64,000 bases of DNA from NCBI RefSeq assembly GCF_013375935.1, contig NZ_CP056117.1, positions 186,001 through 250,000 of the forward strand, written 5' to 3'. This document shows, piece after piece, positions 54,177 through 64,000 of the stretch; within the stretch, counting starts at the first letter, position 1, and the number at the start of each line of letters is the position of its first letter. The position numbers were made by a program, and so were the translations under genes. This stretch comes from Enterobacter cloacae (GTDB taxonomy: Bacteria; Pseudomonadota; Gammaproteobacteria; Enterobacterales; Enterobacteriaceae). Under the pieces are notes generated by a model. The model was given only the letters and a program-made list of their open reading frames with translations. It made no database searches and was not told the DNA's origin.

Positions 54177-54796
54177 GCTAAATTCCCTTTGCCAAAGTAC
54201 AGTAATAACTTCGAAAAATATGATTTACCATGCAGATACAACAAGCGAAAGAGAATTGTTTAAAATTCGGAAAATATAAAGAGTCTCCCGACAAAAGATG
54301 AGATTGTGCATCCCATTAATGAAGAGATAAAAAATGGATCAAATGATATCTAAAACTTTAGTGCAGGCATGAAAACATAAACCAGACAAATAAACAATCA
54401 CCTGCCTCGTTAATAATGACTTAAGCATTATTAAACTATTAATACAAGGCGCCCTTATTTTGTTAACAAATTTCTATCATTATCGTTAACCTAAATACGC
54501 GAAACCCATTCACTAAACTTATAAATCAATGAAAGTAAACACATTTCATTTCACATCATCCCGGCATAAACAATATGTTTAATTGCTACCAATTATATTC
54601 AAATTATTCCAGAGATGAATCTCTAGTCCAATAATAGACAATTAAATCGGCCTTCCGTGTAAAAACCAGCACAATTAGCTAATGTGTTGCCGAGGCTCAG
54701 GCACGCCGTTTGGACCGATTTTACTGGCAGGGGTTGACATGGATCGCCGTATCCAGTACCACTAAAAGCATATCGCATTTACCTGGAGCACGATTC
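54177..54796. promoter_or_regulatory. AT-rich divergent leuO / leuL control region
   Basis: This 620-base gap is markedly AT-rich from about 54190 to 54660, in contrast to the genes around it. It has no convincing reading frame. In E. coli the same interval carries the leuO promoter and H-NS-bound silencing elements, and the composition fits that role here. The leu promoter lies at its right end. Confidence 0.6.
54734..54762 (+). promoter_or_regulatory. leu operon promoter
   Basis: A consensus -35 TTGACA (54734-54739) is followed 17 bases later by TACCAC as the -10. The position upstream of leuL and the TTGACA match the E. coli leu promoter. The -10 is poor, so another nearby -10 is possible. 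Confidence 0.6.
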
Positions 54797-54883
54797 ATGA
54801 TTCGCACCCTTCGTTTCACCGGTCTACTACTACTAAACGCATTCACTGTGCGCGGTAGACTGGCGGGCGAAACTCAGCGTTGA
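54797..54883 (+). CDS. leuL: leu operon leader peptide
   Basis: This 28-residue leader peptide, MIRTLRFTGLLLLNAFTVRG and eight more residues, controls attenuation of leuABCD. Four consecutive leucine codons are all the rare CTA, so ribosomes pause when charged leucyl-tRNA is scarce. Length and the LLLLNA core match E. coli LeuL. The ribosome site is TGGAGCACG. The attenuator follows 18 bases after the stop. Confidence 0.95.
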   Translation: MIRTLRFTGLLLLNAFTVRGRLAGETQR

Positions 54884-54901
54884 ATCGTCACCAGTAACAC
54901 T

Positions 54902-54932
54902 AAAAACCCGCGCCACTGCGCGGGTTTTTTTA
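54902..54932 (+). terminator. leu attenuator terminator
   Basis: AAAAACCCGCGCCACTGCGC followed by GGGTTTTTTT forms a CCCGCG/CGCGGG stem with a U run, between leuL and leuA. This is the attenuator that stops transcription when leucine is plentiful. Confidence 0.92.
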
Positions 54933-54974
54933 TGCTCGTAGCAAGGCGCCCTAAGACTGACAAGGACCAAACCC

Positions 54975-57637
<2,663 letters not shown>

Positions 57638-57639
57638 CC

Positions 57640-59040
57640 ATGGCTAAGACGTTATATGAAAAGTTGTTTGATGCGCACGTTGTCTACGAGGCGCCAAACG
57701 AAACCCCGCTGCTGTACATTGACCGTCATCTGGTGCACGAAGTGACCTCACCTCAGGCCTTCGACGGGCTGCGCGCGCACAAGCGCCCGGTTCGCCAGCC
57801 GGGTAAAACCTTCGCCACGATGGACCACAACGTCTCCACTCAGACTAAAGACATCAACGCGTCCGGCGAAATGGCGCGCATCCAGATGCAGGAACTGATC
57901 AAGAACTGCAACGAGTTTGGCGTTGAGCTGTACGATTTAAACCACCCGTATCAGGGCATCGTCCACGTTATGGGCCCTGAGCAGGGCATTACCCTGCCGG
58001 GCATGACCATCGTCTGCGGCGACTCTCATACCGCGACGCACGGCGCGTTTGGTGCCCTGGCGTTCGGGATTGGTACCTCTGAAGTTGAACACGTTCTGGC
58101 GACGCAGACCCTGAAACAGGGCCGTGCCAGGACCATGAAGATTGAAGTGAAGGGCAAGGCCGCGCCGGGCATTACCGCGAAAGATATCGTGCTGGCGATT
58201 ATCGGCAAAACCGGCAGCGCAGGCGGCACCGGGCACGTTGTGGAATTTTGCGGTGACGCTATCCGGGCGCTGAGCATGGAGGGTCGTATGACCCTGTGCA
58301 ACATGGCCATTGAAATGGGCGCCAAAGCGGGCCTGGTTGCGCCAGATGAAACCACCTTCAGCTACGTGAAGGGTCGTTTGCATGCCCCTAAAGATCGAGA
58401 TTTTGTGGATGCCGTTGAGTACTGGAAAACCCTGAAAACGGACGACGGCGCCACCTTCGATACCGTGGTGACGCTGCAGGCGGAAGACATCGCGCCGCAA
58501 GTAACCTGGGGCACTAACCCGGGCCAGGTGATCTCCGTCAACGACAGCATTCCCGATCCGGCGTCCTTCGCCGATCCGGTCGAACGCGCCAGTGCGGAAA
58601 AAGCGCTGGCCTATATGGGGCTGAAGCCAGGCGTGCCGCTGACCGACGTAAACATTGATAAAGTGTTCATCGGTTCCTGCACCAACTCCCGTATCGAAGA
58701 TTTACGCGCGGCGGCAGAGATTGCCAAAGGTCGCAAAGTGGCCCCGGGCGTGCAGGCGCTGGTAGTGCCGGGTTCCGGCCCGGTGAAAGCTCAGGCGGAA
58801 GCAGAAGGCCTGGATAAGATCTTTATTGAAGCGGGCTTCGAGTGGCGCTTGCCGGGCTGCTCCATGTGTCTGGCGATGAACAACGACCGCCTGAATCCGG
58901 GCGAGCGCTGCGCTTCTACCAGCAACCGTAACTTTGAAGGCCGCCAGGGCCGCGGTGGACGCACCCATCTGGTCAGCCCGGCTATGGCCGCCGCTGCGGC
59001 TGTCACCGGCCATTTCGCCGATATTCGCAGCCTGAAATAA
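57640..59040 (+). CDS. leuC: 3-isopropylmalate dehydratase large subunit
   Basis: LeuC is the 4Fe-4S subunit of isopropylmalate isomerase. The 466 residues match E. coli. Cluster cysteines lie in [17 protein letters not shown] and [14 protein letters not shown]. The active-site [32 protein letters not shown] and [19 protein letters not shown] are typical of the aconitase superfamily. It works with LeuD, encoded 10 bases downstream. Confidence 0.97.
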   Translation: MAKTLYEKLFDAHVVYEAPNETPLLYIDRHLVHEVTSPQAFDGLRAHKRPVRQPGKTFATMDHNVSTQTKDINASGEMARIQMQELIKNCNEFGVELYDLNHPYQGIVHVMGPEQGITLPGMTIVCGDSHTATHGAFGALAFGIGTSEVEHVLATQTLKQGRARTMKIEVKGKAAPGITAKDIVLAIIGKTGSAGGTGHVVEFCGDAIRALSMEGRMTLCNMAIEMGAKAGLVAPDETTFSYVKGRLHAPKDRDFVDAVEYWKTLKTDDGATFDTVVTLQAEDIAPQVTWGTNPGQVISVNDSIPDPASFADPVERASAEKALAYMGLKPGVPLTDVNIDKVFIGSCTNSRIEDLRAAAEIAKGRKVAPGVQALVVPGSGPVKAQAEAEGLDKIFIEAGFEWRLPGCSMCLAMNNDRLNPGERCASTSNRNFEGRQGRGGRTHLVSPAMAAAAAVTGHFADIRSLK

Positions 59041-59050
59041 GGAGACAATC

Positions 59051-59656
59051 ATGGCAGAGAAATTTACCCAACATACGGGCCGGGTTGTCCCGCTGGACGC
59101 CGCAAACGTCGATACTGACGCCATCATTCCTAAACAGTTTTTGCAGAAAGTGACCCGCACGGGCTTTGGTGCGCACCTGTTCAACGACTGGCGTTTCCTC
59201 GACGATAAGGGCGAAGTGCCCAACCCCGAGTTCGTCCTGAACTTCCCGGAATACGAAGGCGCATCCATTCTGCTGGCGCGGGAAAACTTTGGCTGCGGTT
59301 CATCCCGTGAGCATGCGCCATGGGCACTGACCGACTACGGCTTTAAGGTGGTAATCGCCCCGAGCTTTGCGGATATCTTCTACGGCAACAGCTTCAACAA
59401 CCAGCTGCTGCCGGTGACGCTGAGCGACGAACAGGTGGATGAGCTGTTTGCGCTGGTGCAGGCGAATCCGGGCATGGCGTTTGAAGTGGATCTGGAAGCG
59501 GAAGTGGTAAAAGCAGGTGAAAAGACCTACAGCTTCAGCATCGACGCTTTCCGTCGCCACTGCATGCTGAACGGTCTGGACAGCATTGGCCTGACGCTGC
59601 AGCACGAAGACGCTATCTCCGCCTACGAGAAGCAACAGCCTGCGTTTATGGGCTAA
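59051..59656 (+). CDS. leuD: 3-isopropylmalate dehydratase small subunit
   Basis: LeuD is the swivel-domain subunit of isopropylmalate isomerase. The 201 residues match E. coli. Features are [20 protein letters not shown], the substrate-binding loop [20 protein letters not shown] and [20 protein letters not shown]. It is the last gene of the leu operon and is followed by a hairpin. Confidence 0.97.
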   Translation: MAEKFTQHTGRVVPLDAANVDTDAIIPKQFLQKVTRTGFGAHLFNDWRFLDDKGEVPNPEFVLNFPEYEGASILLARENFGCGSSREHAPWALTDYGFKVVIAPSFADIFYGNSFNNQLLPVTLSDEQVDELFALVQANPGMAFEVDLEAEVVKAGEKTYSFSIDAFRRHCMLNGLDSIGLTLQHEDAISAYEKQQPAFMG

Positions 59657-59660
59657 AGGC

Positions 59661-59685
59661 AATGGCCCGCAGCATGCGGGCCATT
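59661..59685 (+). terminator. Hairpin after leuD
   Basis: AATGGCCCGCA and TGCGGGCCATT form a perfect 11-bp stem with a three-base loop right after the leuD stop. No U run follows, so it may act as a stabilising 3' structure or a weak terminator. Confidence 0.65.
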
Positions 59686-59690
59686 GATAA

Positions 59691-59704
59691 GGGTGCGTTG
59701 AGGC
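59691..59704 (-). promoter_or_regulatory. 3' tac-like element of the hok mRNA
   Basis: On the minus strand GCCTCAACGCACCC lies about 45 bases past the hok stop. It is the complement, with one extra base, of GGGTGCTTGAGGC at the 5' end of the same transcript (60032-60044). This is the layout of the fold-back (tac/fbi) pairing that keeps full-length hok mRNA inactive. Confidence 0.65.
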
Positions 59705-59745
59705 GTAACCACGCTGGAGAGGCGGGGAAAACCCCGCCAATACCG

Positions 59746-59898
59746 CTAACGTTTTGCTTCGTAAGCCAACACTGCCGCCAGCTCCGTTTTCTCCTGTCTG
59801 AAATGCAGCTCACACAGCGAGTCGCGTACCATCCAGGTGAAGATCAACAGCGTTGAACAGATCAGAAACAAACCTAACAGCAGAGTACGTTTTGGCAT
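59746..59898 (-). CDS. Hok/Gef-family small membrane toxin
   Basis: This 50-residue toxin of a type I toxin-antitoxin system depolarises the inner membrane. The sequence MPKRTLLLGLFLICSTLLIF then TWMVRDSLCELHFRQEKTEL and AAVLAYEAKR has all Hok features. These are a basic start, one membrane helix, the conserved RDSLCEL motif with its cysteine, and a Glu/Ala-rich periplasmic end. It is closest in pattern to HokA and HokE of E. coli. The start at 59898 follows AAGGAGGCTGG. The frame is open upstream to a GTG at 60042, so a longer Mok-like product is possible. It lies between leuD and setA, where E. coli K-12 has none. Confidence 0.9.
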   Translation of the reverse strand: MPKRTLLLGLFLICSTLLIFTWMVRDSLCELHFRQEKTELAAVLAYEAKR

Positions 59899-59911
59899 TC
59901 CAGCCTCCTTA

Positions 59912-59982
59912 TTGCTTTTCGGCAATGAAGAGACTAACCTCGCAATGATGGTTGTGAAGTTTGTCTCCCCATCAGTTTTTTT
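59912..59982 (+). ncRNA. Candidate Sok antisense RNA (with promoter)
   Basis: On the strand opposite hok, TTGCTT (59912-59917) and TAACCT (59935-59940) are 17 bases apart and form a plausible promoter. It would read away from the hok start and across its mRNA leader. About seven bases on, TGATGG (59946-59951) and CCATCA (59969-59974) form a stem followed by GTTTTTTT. The product would be a short antisense RNA of about 36 bases. This fits the Sok arrangement, though it is shorter than described Sok RNAs. Confidence 0.45.
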
Positions 59983-60031
59983 GATGTGGGACTCTCCACT
60001 GTTTGCCTCTTGCGAAAGCCTGAGGCAAACA

Positions 60032-60080
60032 GCCTCAAGCACCCGCCACGCACTCTATGCTCCTTAGCCGCACCTGTCAG
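60032..60080 (-). promoter_or_regulatory. hok mRNA promoter and 5' element
   Basis: On the minus strand CTGACA (60080-60075) and TAGAGT (60057-60052) are 17 bases apart. The expected transcript start is at about 60045, directly before GGGTGCTTGAGGC (60044-60032). That sequence is the 5' partner of the 3' tac-like element and is typical of hok mRNAs. Confidence 0.6.
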
Positions 60081-60115
60081 AAAGTCATTTCATTTCGTGA
60101 AGCAGCCTTCCAGAA

Positions 60116-61294
60116 TCAGACGTCTTTAACCCTGCACGTTAAGGCCAGCGTGACGACGGATATCGCCGCAATCATCCAGTAAACCGAGGCGTGGCCATAG
60201 CTTTGCGCCAGCGCGCCCTGAATCACACCCGCAAGAATGACGCCCGTCGAGATGCTGTTGGTAAAAAGCGTGGTCGCAGAGCCCGCACGGCCGGGCATTA
60301 AATCCTGGAACCAGAGCATGCCGATCCCGGCGACAATCCCGATGAATACGGCGTTAAACAGCTGAAGCGCCAGTAACGCCTCACGGGAATGGAAAAGGAG
60401 TAGCCCCGCGTAGAACAGCACGCCGGCCGCCACGGCGACAATCATCATCCGGCGCTTTCCGAAACGCTTAACGTAATACCCCGCCAGAATCATCGCCGGG
60501 ATTTCCAGCCCGGCGGCGGTCCCCATTAAGATCCCGGCGAGCTTGTCCGGCAGGCCCAGATCGCTGCTGATCCACAGCGGCATATCGATGATATACATGG
60601 TGTTGCAGGTCCACATCAGCGTGGAAGCAATAAACAGCATGCGGACGTTTTTATCCTGCCAGCCGCTCACCTGGGTTAACGGTTTATCCGTCGTTTGCTC
60701 GACCCGGGCAACAGACGGCAGCGCAAAAGCAATCAGCGCCAGGCTAACGGCAAAAATCCCCGCCGCGATGGAAAACATAGCGGTGAAGCCATAGTTCAGC
60801 GCCAGCATGAACGCCAGCGGCGGGCCGATAACCCAGGCGAGTGAGAGCTGGGCACGCATCACCGAGCTGAACATCACTACTTCACGCGCCGAGTTATCGG
60901 CATATTCCCGGGCCAGCGCGAACAGCTGCGGCATGGCGGTGTTGGCCAGCGAGGCTAGCAGTACGCCGCAGGTGATTAGCGTCAGGTAATGGCGGTTGAA
61001 GGCAAAGAGCAGCGCGTTGCCCACGGCCATGGCGCAGCAAAAGAGGATCAATTTGCGGCGATCGCCCCGGCTGTCGGATCGTTTCGCCAGCCACAGGCTG
61101 ACCAGGATCCCGGCGATAGCGTTGACGGTATAAAACAGGCCGACCCAAAACGGCTGCGCCCCCACCTCGCGGCTGAGAAACAGGCTCAGCGTCGGTGCCT
61201 GAAGCGCGCCGGCTACGCCCATCATGAAGGCCACCAGCATAAAAGCGGCATACACGCCGTTCAGGCGTCGCCCCATCGTCATCAACCAGAGCAT
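60116..61294 (-). CDS. setA: Sugar efflux transporter SetA
   Basis: SetA is an MFS exporter of glucose, lactose and analogues, made in the sugar-phosphate stress response. The 392 residues equal E. coli. The start at 61294 (MLWLMTMGRRLNGVYAAFML) follows AAGGATTTGCGC; an open frame continues upstream into the sgrS terminator but lacks support. About 12 membrane segments are seen, with GALQAPTLSLFLSREVGAQP, MPQLFALAREYADNSAREVV and LWFQDLMPGRAGSATTLFTN. In E. coli setA is translated from transcripts reading through sgrS and is activated by SgrS. Confidence 0.95.
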   Translation of the reverse strand: MLWLMTMGRRLNGVYAAFMLVAFMMGVAGALQAPTLSLFLSREVGAQPFWVGLFYTVNAIAGILVSLWLAKRSDSRGDRRKLILFCCAMAVGNALLFAFNRHYLTLITCGVLLASLANTAMPQLFALAREYADNSAREVVMFSSVMRAQLSLAWVIGPPLAFMLALNYGFTAMFSIAAGIFAVSLALIAFALPSVARVEQTTDKPLTQVSGWQDKNVRMLFIASTLMWTCNTMYIIDMPLWISSDLGLPDKLAGILMGTAAGLEIPAMILAGYYVKRFGKRRMMIVAVAAGVLFYAGLLLFHSREALLALQLFNAVFIGIVAGIGMLWFQDLMPGRAGSATTLFTNSISTGVILAGVIQGALAQSYGHASVYWMIAAISVVTLALTCRVKDV

Positions 61295-61342
61295 GCGCAA
61301 ATCCTTATGAAAGCGAATCGAAATTGGGTGAAATAGTAAACG

Positions 61343-61588
61343 AAAAAAGCCAGCAAAAACATTTTGCTGGCGGGTGATTAGCACCAATACTCAGTCACAC
61401 ATGATCGAGGCGAGTTAGCGAGAAGAGGTCGGTTTCGTAACGTCCCACTGCATCAGATCTTCCAGTATTCTCAGCCGCTGCTCTGCGCACTGGCGGGCCA
61501 GCCAGGACACTCCTTTTGTCGCTGAAAAATAGTGCTGATAAAACTGACGTGCGGTAGACCTCTTCATAATTTACCTCCTCGCTTCATC
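61343..61588 (-). ncRNA. sgrS: SgrS small regulatory RNA
   Basis: SgrS is an Hfq-binding RNA made under glucose-phosphate stress; it blocks ptsG and manXYZ translation. The 5' end is placed at GATGAAGC (61588), as in E. coli. It encodes SgrT, then carries the ptsG-pairing segment GTGTGACTGAGTATTGGT (+ strand 61383-61400), unchanged from E. coli. The terminator (61343-61372) has the GCCAGCAAAA...TTTTGCTGGC stem and a U run. sgrR is divergent. Confidence 0.93.
61415..61567 (-). CDS. sgrT: SgrT, small inhibitor of glucose uptake
   Basis: SgrT is a small protein encoded inside SgrS that inhibits the glucose permease PtsG. The 50 residues run MKRSTARQFYQHYFSATKGV, SWLARQCAEQRLRILEDLMQ, WDVTKPTSSR. 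The RQFYQHYF and LEDLMQWD segments match E. coli SgrT (43 residues). The N-terminus is extended by about six residues. The ribosome site GAGGAGG is strong. Confidence 0.88.
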   Translation of the reverse strand: MKRSTARQFYQHYFSATKGVSWLARQCAEQRLRILEDLMQWDVTKPTSSR

Positions 61589-61655
61589 GGGAAGAATTAT
61601 TGGCTTAATATAGGGATTAATAAATTGCTGATTTTTTGTCAGGAGTTCCCCTTTT

Positions 61656-63311
61656 ATGTCGTCTGGTCGTCTGCAACAACAATTTATCCGCCTGTGGCAG
61701 TGCTGCGAGGGGCAATCGCAGGAGACCACGCTGAACGAGCTGGCAGAACTCCTCAACTGCTCTCGCCGCCACATGCGTACGCTGCTTAATACCATGCAGC
61801 AGCAGGGCTGGCTTAACTGGGAGGCCGAGGCCGGGCGCGGCAAGCGTTCGCGCCTGACCTTCCTCTATACCGGGCTGGCGCTGCAGCAACAGCGGGCGGA
61901 GGATCTGCTGGAGCAGGACCGCATCGATCAGCTGGTACAGCTGGTGGGCGACAAGGCCGCCGTGCGCCAGATGCTGGTCTCGCATCTTGGGCGCAGCTTT
62001 CGCCAGGGGCGCCATATTCTGCGGGTGCTCTACTACCGTCCGATGAAAAATCTGCTGCCCGGCACGGCGCTGCGCCGCTCTGAAACCCACATGGCCCGGC
62101 AGATATTCAGCGGCTTGACGAAAATAAATGAGGAAAATGGGGAACTGGAAGCGGATATTGCCCACCACTGGCAGCAGCTGTCCCCGCTGCACTGGCGCTT
62201 CTTTTTACGCCCCGGGATCCACTTCCACCACGGACGCGAGCTGGAGATGCGGGACGTCATCGGCTCCCTGGAGCGGGCCCGCACGCTCCCGCTCTATTCG
62301 CATATCGCGCGGATCCACTCCCCGACGGCCTGGACGCTGGACATTGAGCTGTCGCAGCCGGACAAATGGCTTCCGTGGCTGCTGGGCTATGTGCCCTCGA
62401 TGATCCTGCCCGGCGAGTGGGGATCGCTCAACAATTTTGCCAGCCTGCCGATCGGTACGGGCCCCTACTCCGTTTCGCGCAATAACAATAATCAGCTCAA
62501 GATCCGCGCCTTTGATGACTATTTTGGCTATCGGGCGCTGATCGACGAAGTTAACGTCTGGGTATTACCTGATCTTAACGAGGAGCTGAGCGCAGGCCTG
62601 ACGCTGGAAGGGCCAACAACAAGCGAAAAGGCTTTCGAAAGTCGCCTGGAAGAGGGGTGTTATTACCTGCTCTTTGATAGCCGCAGCCATCGCGGCGCAA
62701 ACCACGACGTTCGCAAGTGGATCAGCCATATTCTGGCCCCTGCTAACCTGATTTATCATGCAGAGGAGCAATACCAGACGTGGTGGTTCCCGGCCTATGG
62801 CCTGCTCCCGCGCTGGCACCATGCTCAGCCGGTGCGCAGTGAAAAACCTGCCGGGCTTGAGACCATCACCCTCAGCTATTACCGCGATCACATTGAGCAC
62901 CGGTTTATCGCAAGGATCATGAGTAAGCTGCTGGCGGCCGAGGGCGTGACGCTGGCGATACAGGAAGTGGATTATGATGAATGGCACCGCGGTGACGTCG
63001 TCAGCGATATCTGGCTCAACAGCGCAAACTTCACGCTGCCGCTTGATTTCTCACTCTTTTCTCACCTGTATGAAGTGCCGCTCATTCAGCACTGCATCAA
63101 CCGGGACTGGCAGCAGGACGCCGCGCGGTGGCGGGCGGGAGAAATGGATCTGGCCGCCTGGTGTCAGGAGCTGCTGGCCGGGCAGACGATCGTACCGCTG
63201 ATCCACCACTGGCTGCTGATCCAGGGGCAGCGCAGCATGCGCGGCCTGCGGATGAATACCCTGGGCTGGTTTGATTTTAAATCCGCCTGGTTTGCGCCGC
63301 CGGAGCCATAA
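61656..63311 (+). CDS. sgrR: Transcriptional regulator SgrR
   Basis: SgrR activates sgrS when phosphosugars accumulate and represses itself. The 551 residues equal E. coli. An N-terminal winged helix ([39 protein letters not shown]) is fused to a solute-binding-protein-like effector domain (about 160-540; [60 protein letters not shown]). The start at 61656 is collinear with E. coli. It is divergent from sgrS by 67 bases. Confidence 0.96.
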   Translation: MSSGRLQQQFIRLWQCCEGQSQETTLNELAELLNCSRRHMRTLLNTMQQQGWLNWEAEAGRGKRSRLTFLYTGLALQQQRAEDLLEQDRIDQLVQLVGDKAAVRQMLVSHLGRSFRQGRHILRVLYYRPMKNLLPGTALRRSETHMARQIFSGLTKINEENGELEADIAHHWQQLSPLHWRFFLRPGIHFHHGRELEMRDVIGSLERARTLPLYSHIARIHSPTAWTLDIELSQPDKWLPWLLGYVPSMILPGEWGSLNNFASLPIGTGPYSVSRNNNNQLKIRAFDDYFGYRALIDEVNVWVLPDLNEELSAGLTLEGPTTSEKAFESRLEEGCYYLLFDSRSHRGANHDVRKWISHILAPANLIYHAEEQYQTWWFPAYGLLPRWHHAQPVRSEKPAGLETITLSYYRDHIEHRFIARIMSKLLAAEGVTLAIQEVDYDEWHRGDVVSDIWLNSANFTLPLDFSLFSHLYEVPLIQHCINRDWQQDAARWRAGEMDLAAWCQELLAGQTIVPLIHHWLLIQGQRSMRGLRMNTLGWFDFKSAWFAPPEP

Positions 63312-63351
63312 CGCTTTCGTAATATTCACCAAATCATTACAATAGCGCCGT

Positions 63352-63437
63352 TCTCAACGGGGTGCTGCATCACTGATGTGCGCTGAGATAATACCCGTCG
63401 AACCTGATCCGGATAACGCCGGCGAAGGGATTTGAGG
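63352..63437 (+). promoter_or_regulatory. TPP riboswitch of the thiB operon
   Basis: The THI-box core is plain: ACGGGGTGC near 63357-63365, CTGAGA at 63383-63388, ATACCCG, ACCTGATC at 63402-63409 and GGATAACGCCGGCGAAGGGA. It binds thiamine pyrophosphate and turns off thiBPQ. A small ATTTGAG/CTCAAAAT hairpin follows at about 63430-63450. The same leader is known in E. coli as the SroA RNA. Confidence 0.95.
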
Positions 63438-63479
63438 CTGTCTCTCAAAATCCTTTGCCACTCAACCCTGAGGTGCAAA

Positions 63480-64000
63480 GTGTTAAAAAACGTTCTTCCT
63501 CTGCTGGCGCTGTTTGCGCTGCCTGTTTTTGCCAAGCCCGTGCTCACGGTTTACACCTATGACTCTTTCTCCGCCGACTGGGGCCCCGGCCCGGCGGTTA
63601 AAAAAGCCTTTGAGGCCGACTGCGGCTGCGAGCTGAAGTTCGTGGCGCTGGAAGATGGCGTGTCGCTGCTTAACCGTCTGCGCATGGAAGGGAAAAACAG
63701 CAAAGCCGACGTGGTGCTCGGGCTGGATAACAACCTGCTGGAAGCCGCCACGCAAACCCGATTGTTTGCTAAAAGCGGCGTTGCGGCAGAGGCCGTTAAG
63801 GTGCCTGGCGGCTGGAAAAACGAGACCTTCGTTCCCTTTGATTACGGCTACTTTGCTTTCGTCTACGACAAAAACAAGCTGAAAAACCCGCCGAAAAGCC
63901 TGAAAGAGCTGGTCGAAAGCGACCAGAAATGGCGCGTAATTTATGAAGATCCGCGTACCAGCACCCCGGGCCTTGGCCTGCTGCTGTGGATGCAAAAGGT
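63480..64000 (+). CDS. thiB: Thiamine/TPP ABC transporter periplasmic binding protein (partial)
   Basis: ThiB captures thiamine and its phosphates in the periplasm for the ThiPQ importer. About 173 of roughly 327 residues are in the window; the rest lies past its end. The start is GTG at 63480 ([18 protein letters not shown], a signal peptide with cleavage after VFA) behind GAGGTGCAAA. The mature part [40 protein letters not shown] and [20 protein letters not shown] matches E. coli. Control is by the TPP riboswitch upstream. Confidence 0.96.
   Translation, partial: MLKNVLPLLALFALPVFAKPVLTVYTYDSFSADWGPGPAVKKAFEADCGCELKFVALEDGVSLLNRLRMEGKNSKADVVLGLDNNLLEAATQTRLFAKSGVAAEAVKVPGGWKNETFVPFDYGYFAFVYDKNKLKNPPKSLKELVESDQKWRVIYEDPRTSTPGLGLLLWMQK

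Noticed and set aside
59899..60042. In-frame upstream extension of the Hok gene as a longer protein
   Set aside because: The Hok start at 59898 has a proper ribosome site and family length. The upstream part overlaps the regulatory RNA elements and is at most a Mok-like product.

Overview
The window is a stretch of chromosome from a member of the Enterobacterales, most likely Enterobacter or a close relative (Lelliottia, Leclercia, Klebsiella). Nearly every protein is close to full-length collinear with its E. coli K-12 counterpart, and gene order follows the thiB-to-speE interval of E. coli read in reverse. Species-level assignment is inference. No rRNA, tRNA, CRISPR array, insertion sequence or prophage was seen.

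Layout, left to right. (1) 1-6.9 kb: end of speE, then speD (polyamines), yacL, acnB (TCA cycle) and a DUF3300 (YacH-like)/DUF2950 exported pair. (2) 7-16 kb: lpdA, aceF, aceE and pdhR, the pyruvate dehydrogenase operon with its repressor, then aroP. (3) 16.1-18.5 kb: an accessory pair, a GPH-family sugar symporter and a GH43 arabinofuranosidase-like enzyme, placed where E. coli has aroP next to ampE. (4) 18.5-27.4 kb: ampE/ampD (muropeptide recycling), nadC, ppdD-hofB-hofC (type IV pilus-like), guaC, coaE-zapD-yacG, mutT. (5) 27.4-48.9 kb: secA and its arrest-peptide regulator secM, then lpxC and the whole division/cell-wall cluster (ftsZ back to mraZ). All are on the minus strand and tightly packed. 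ddlB is broken by a +1 frameshift in a run of six C. (6) 49.4-59.7 kb: cra, ilvH-ilvI, leuO, and leuLABCD with its attenuator. (7) 59.7-64 kb: a hok-type toxin locus, setA, the sgrS RNA with its sgrT peptide, sgrR, a TPP riboswitch and the start of thiB, cut by the window edge.

The genes work in four main groups. aceEF-lpdA plus acnB carry carbon from pyruvate through acetyl-CoA into the TCA cycle. The mra/fts/mur cluster makes lipid II and the divisome, with lpxC for lipid A and secA for export. ilvIH and leuABCD make branched-chain amino acids, with leuO, cra, attenuation and probably Lrp as control points. sgrR/sgrS/sgrT/setA respond to sugar-phosphate stress.

Most of the window is conserved core. 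The parts that deserve attention are the broken ddlB, the hok/sok locus with its long-range mRNA pairing elements, a possible short leader peptide plus orphan terminator upstream of aroP, the GH43/symporter insertion, the DUF3300/DUF2950 pair, and several small RNA structures or short reading frames. I found no clear case of a wholly new multi-gene system.
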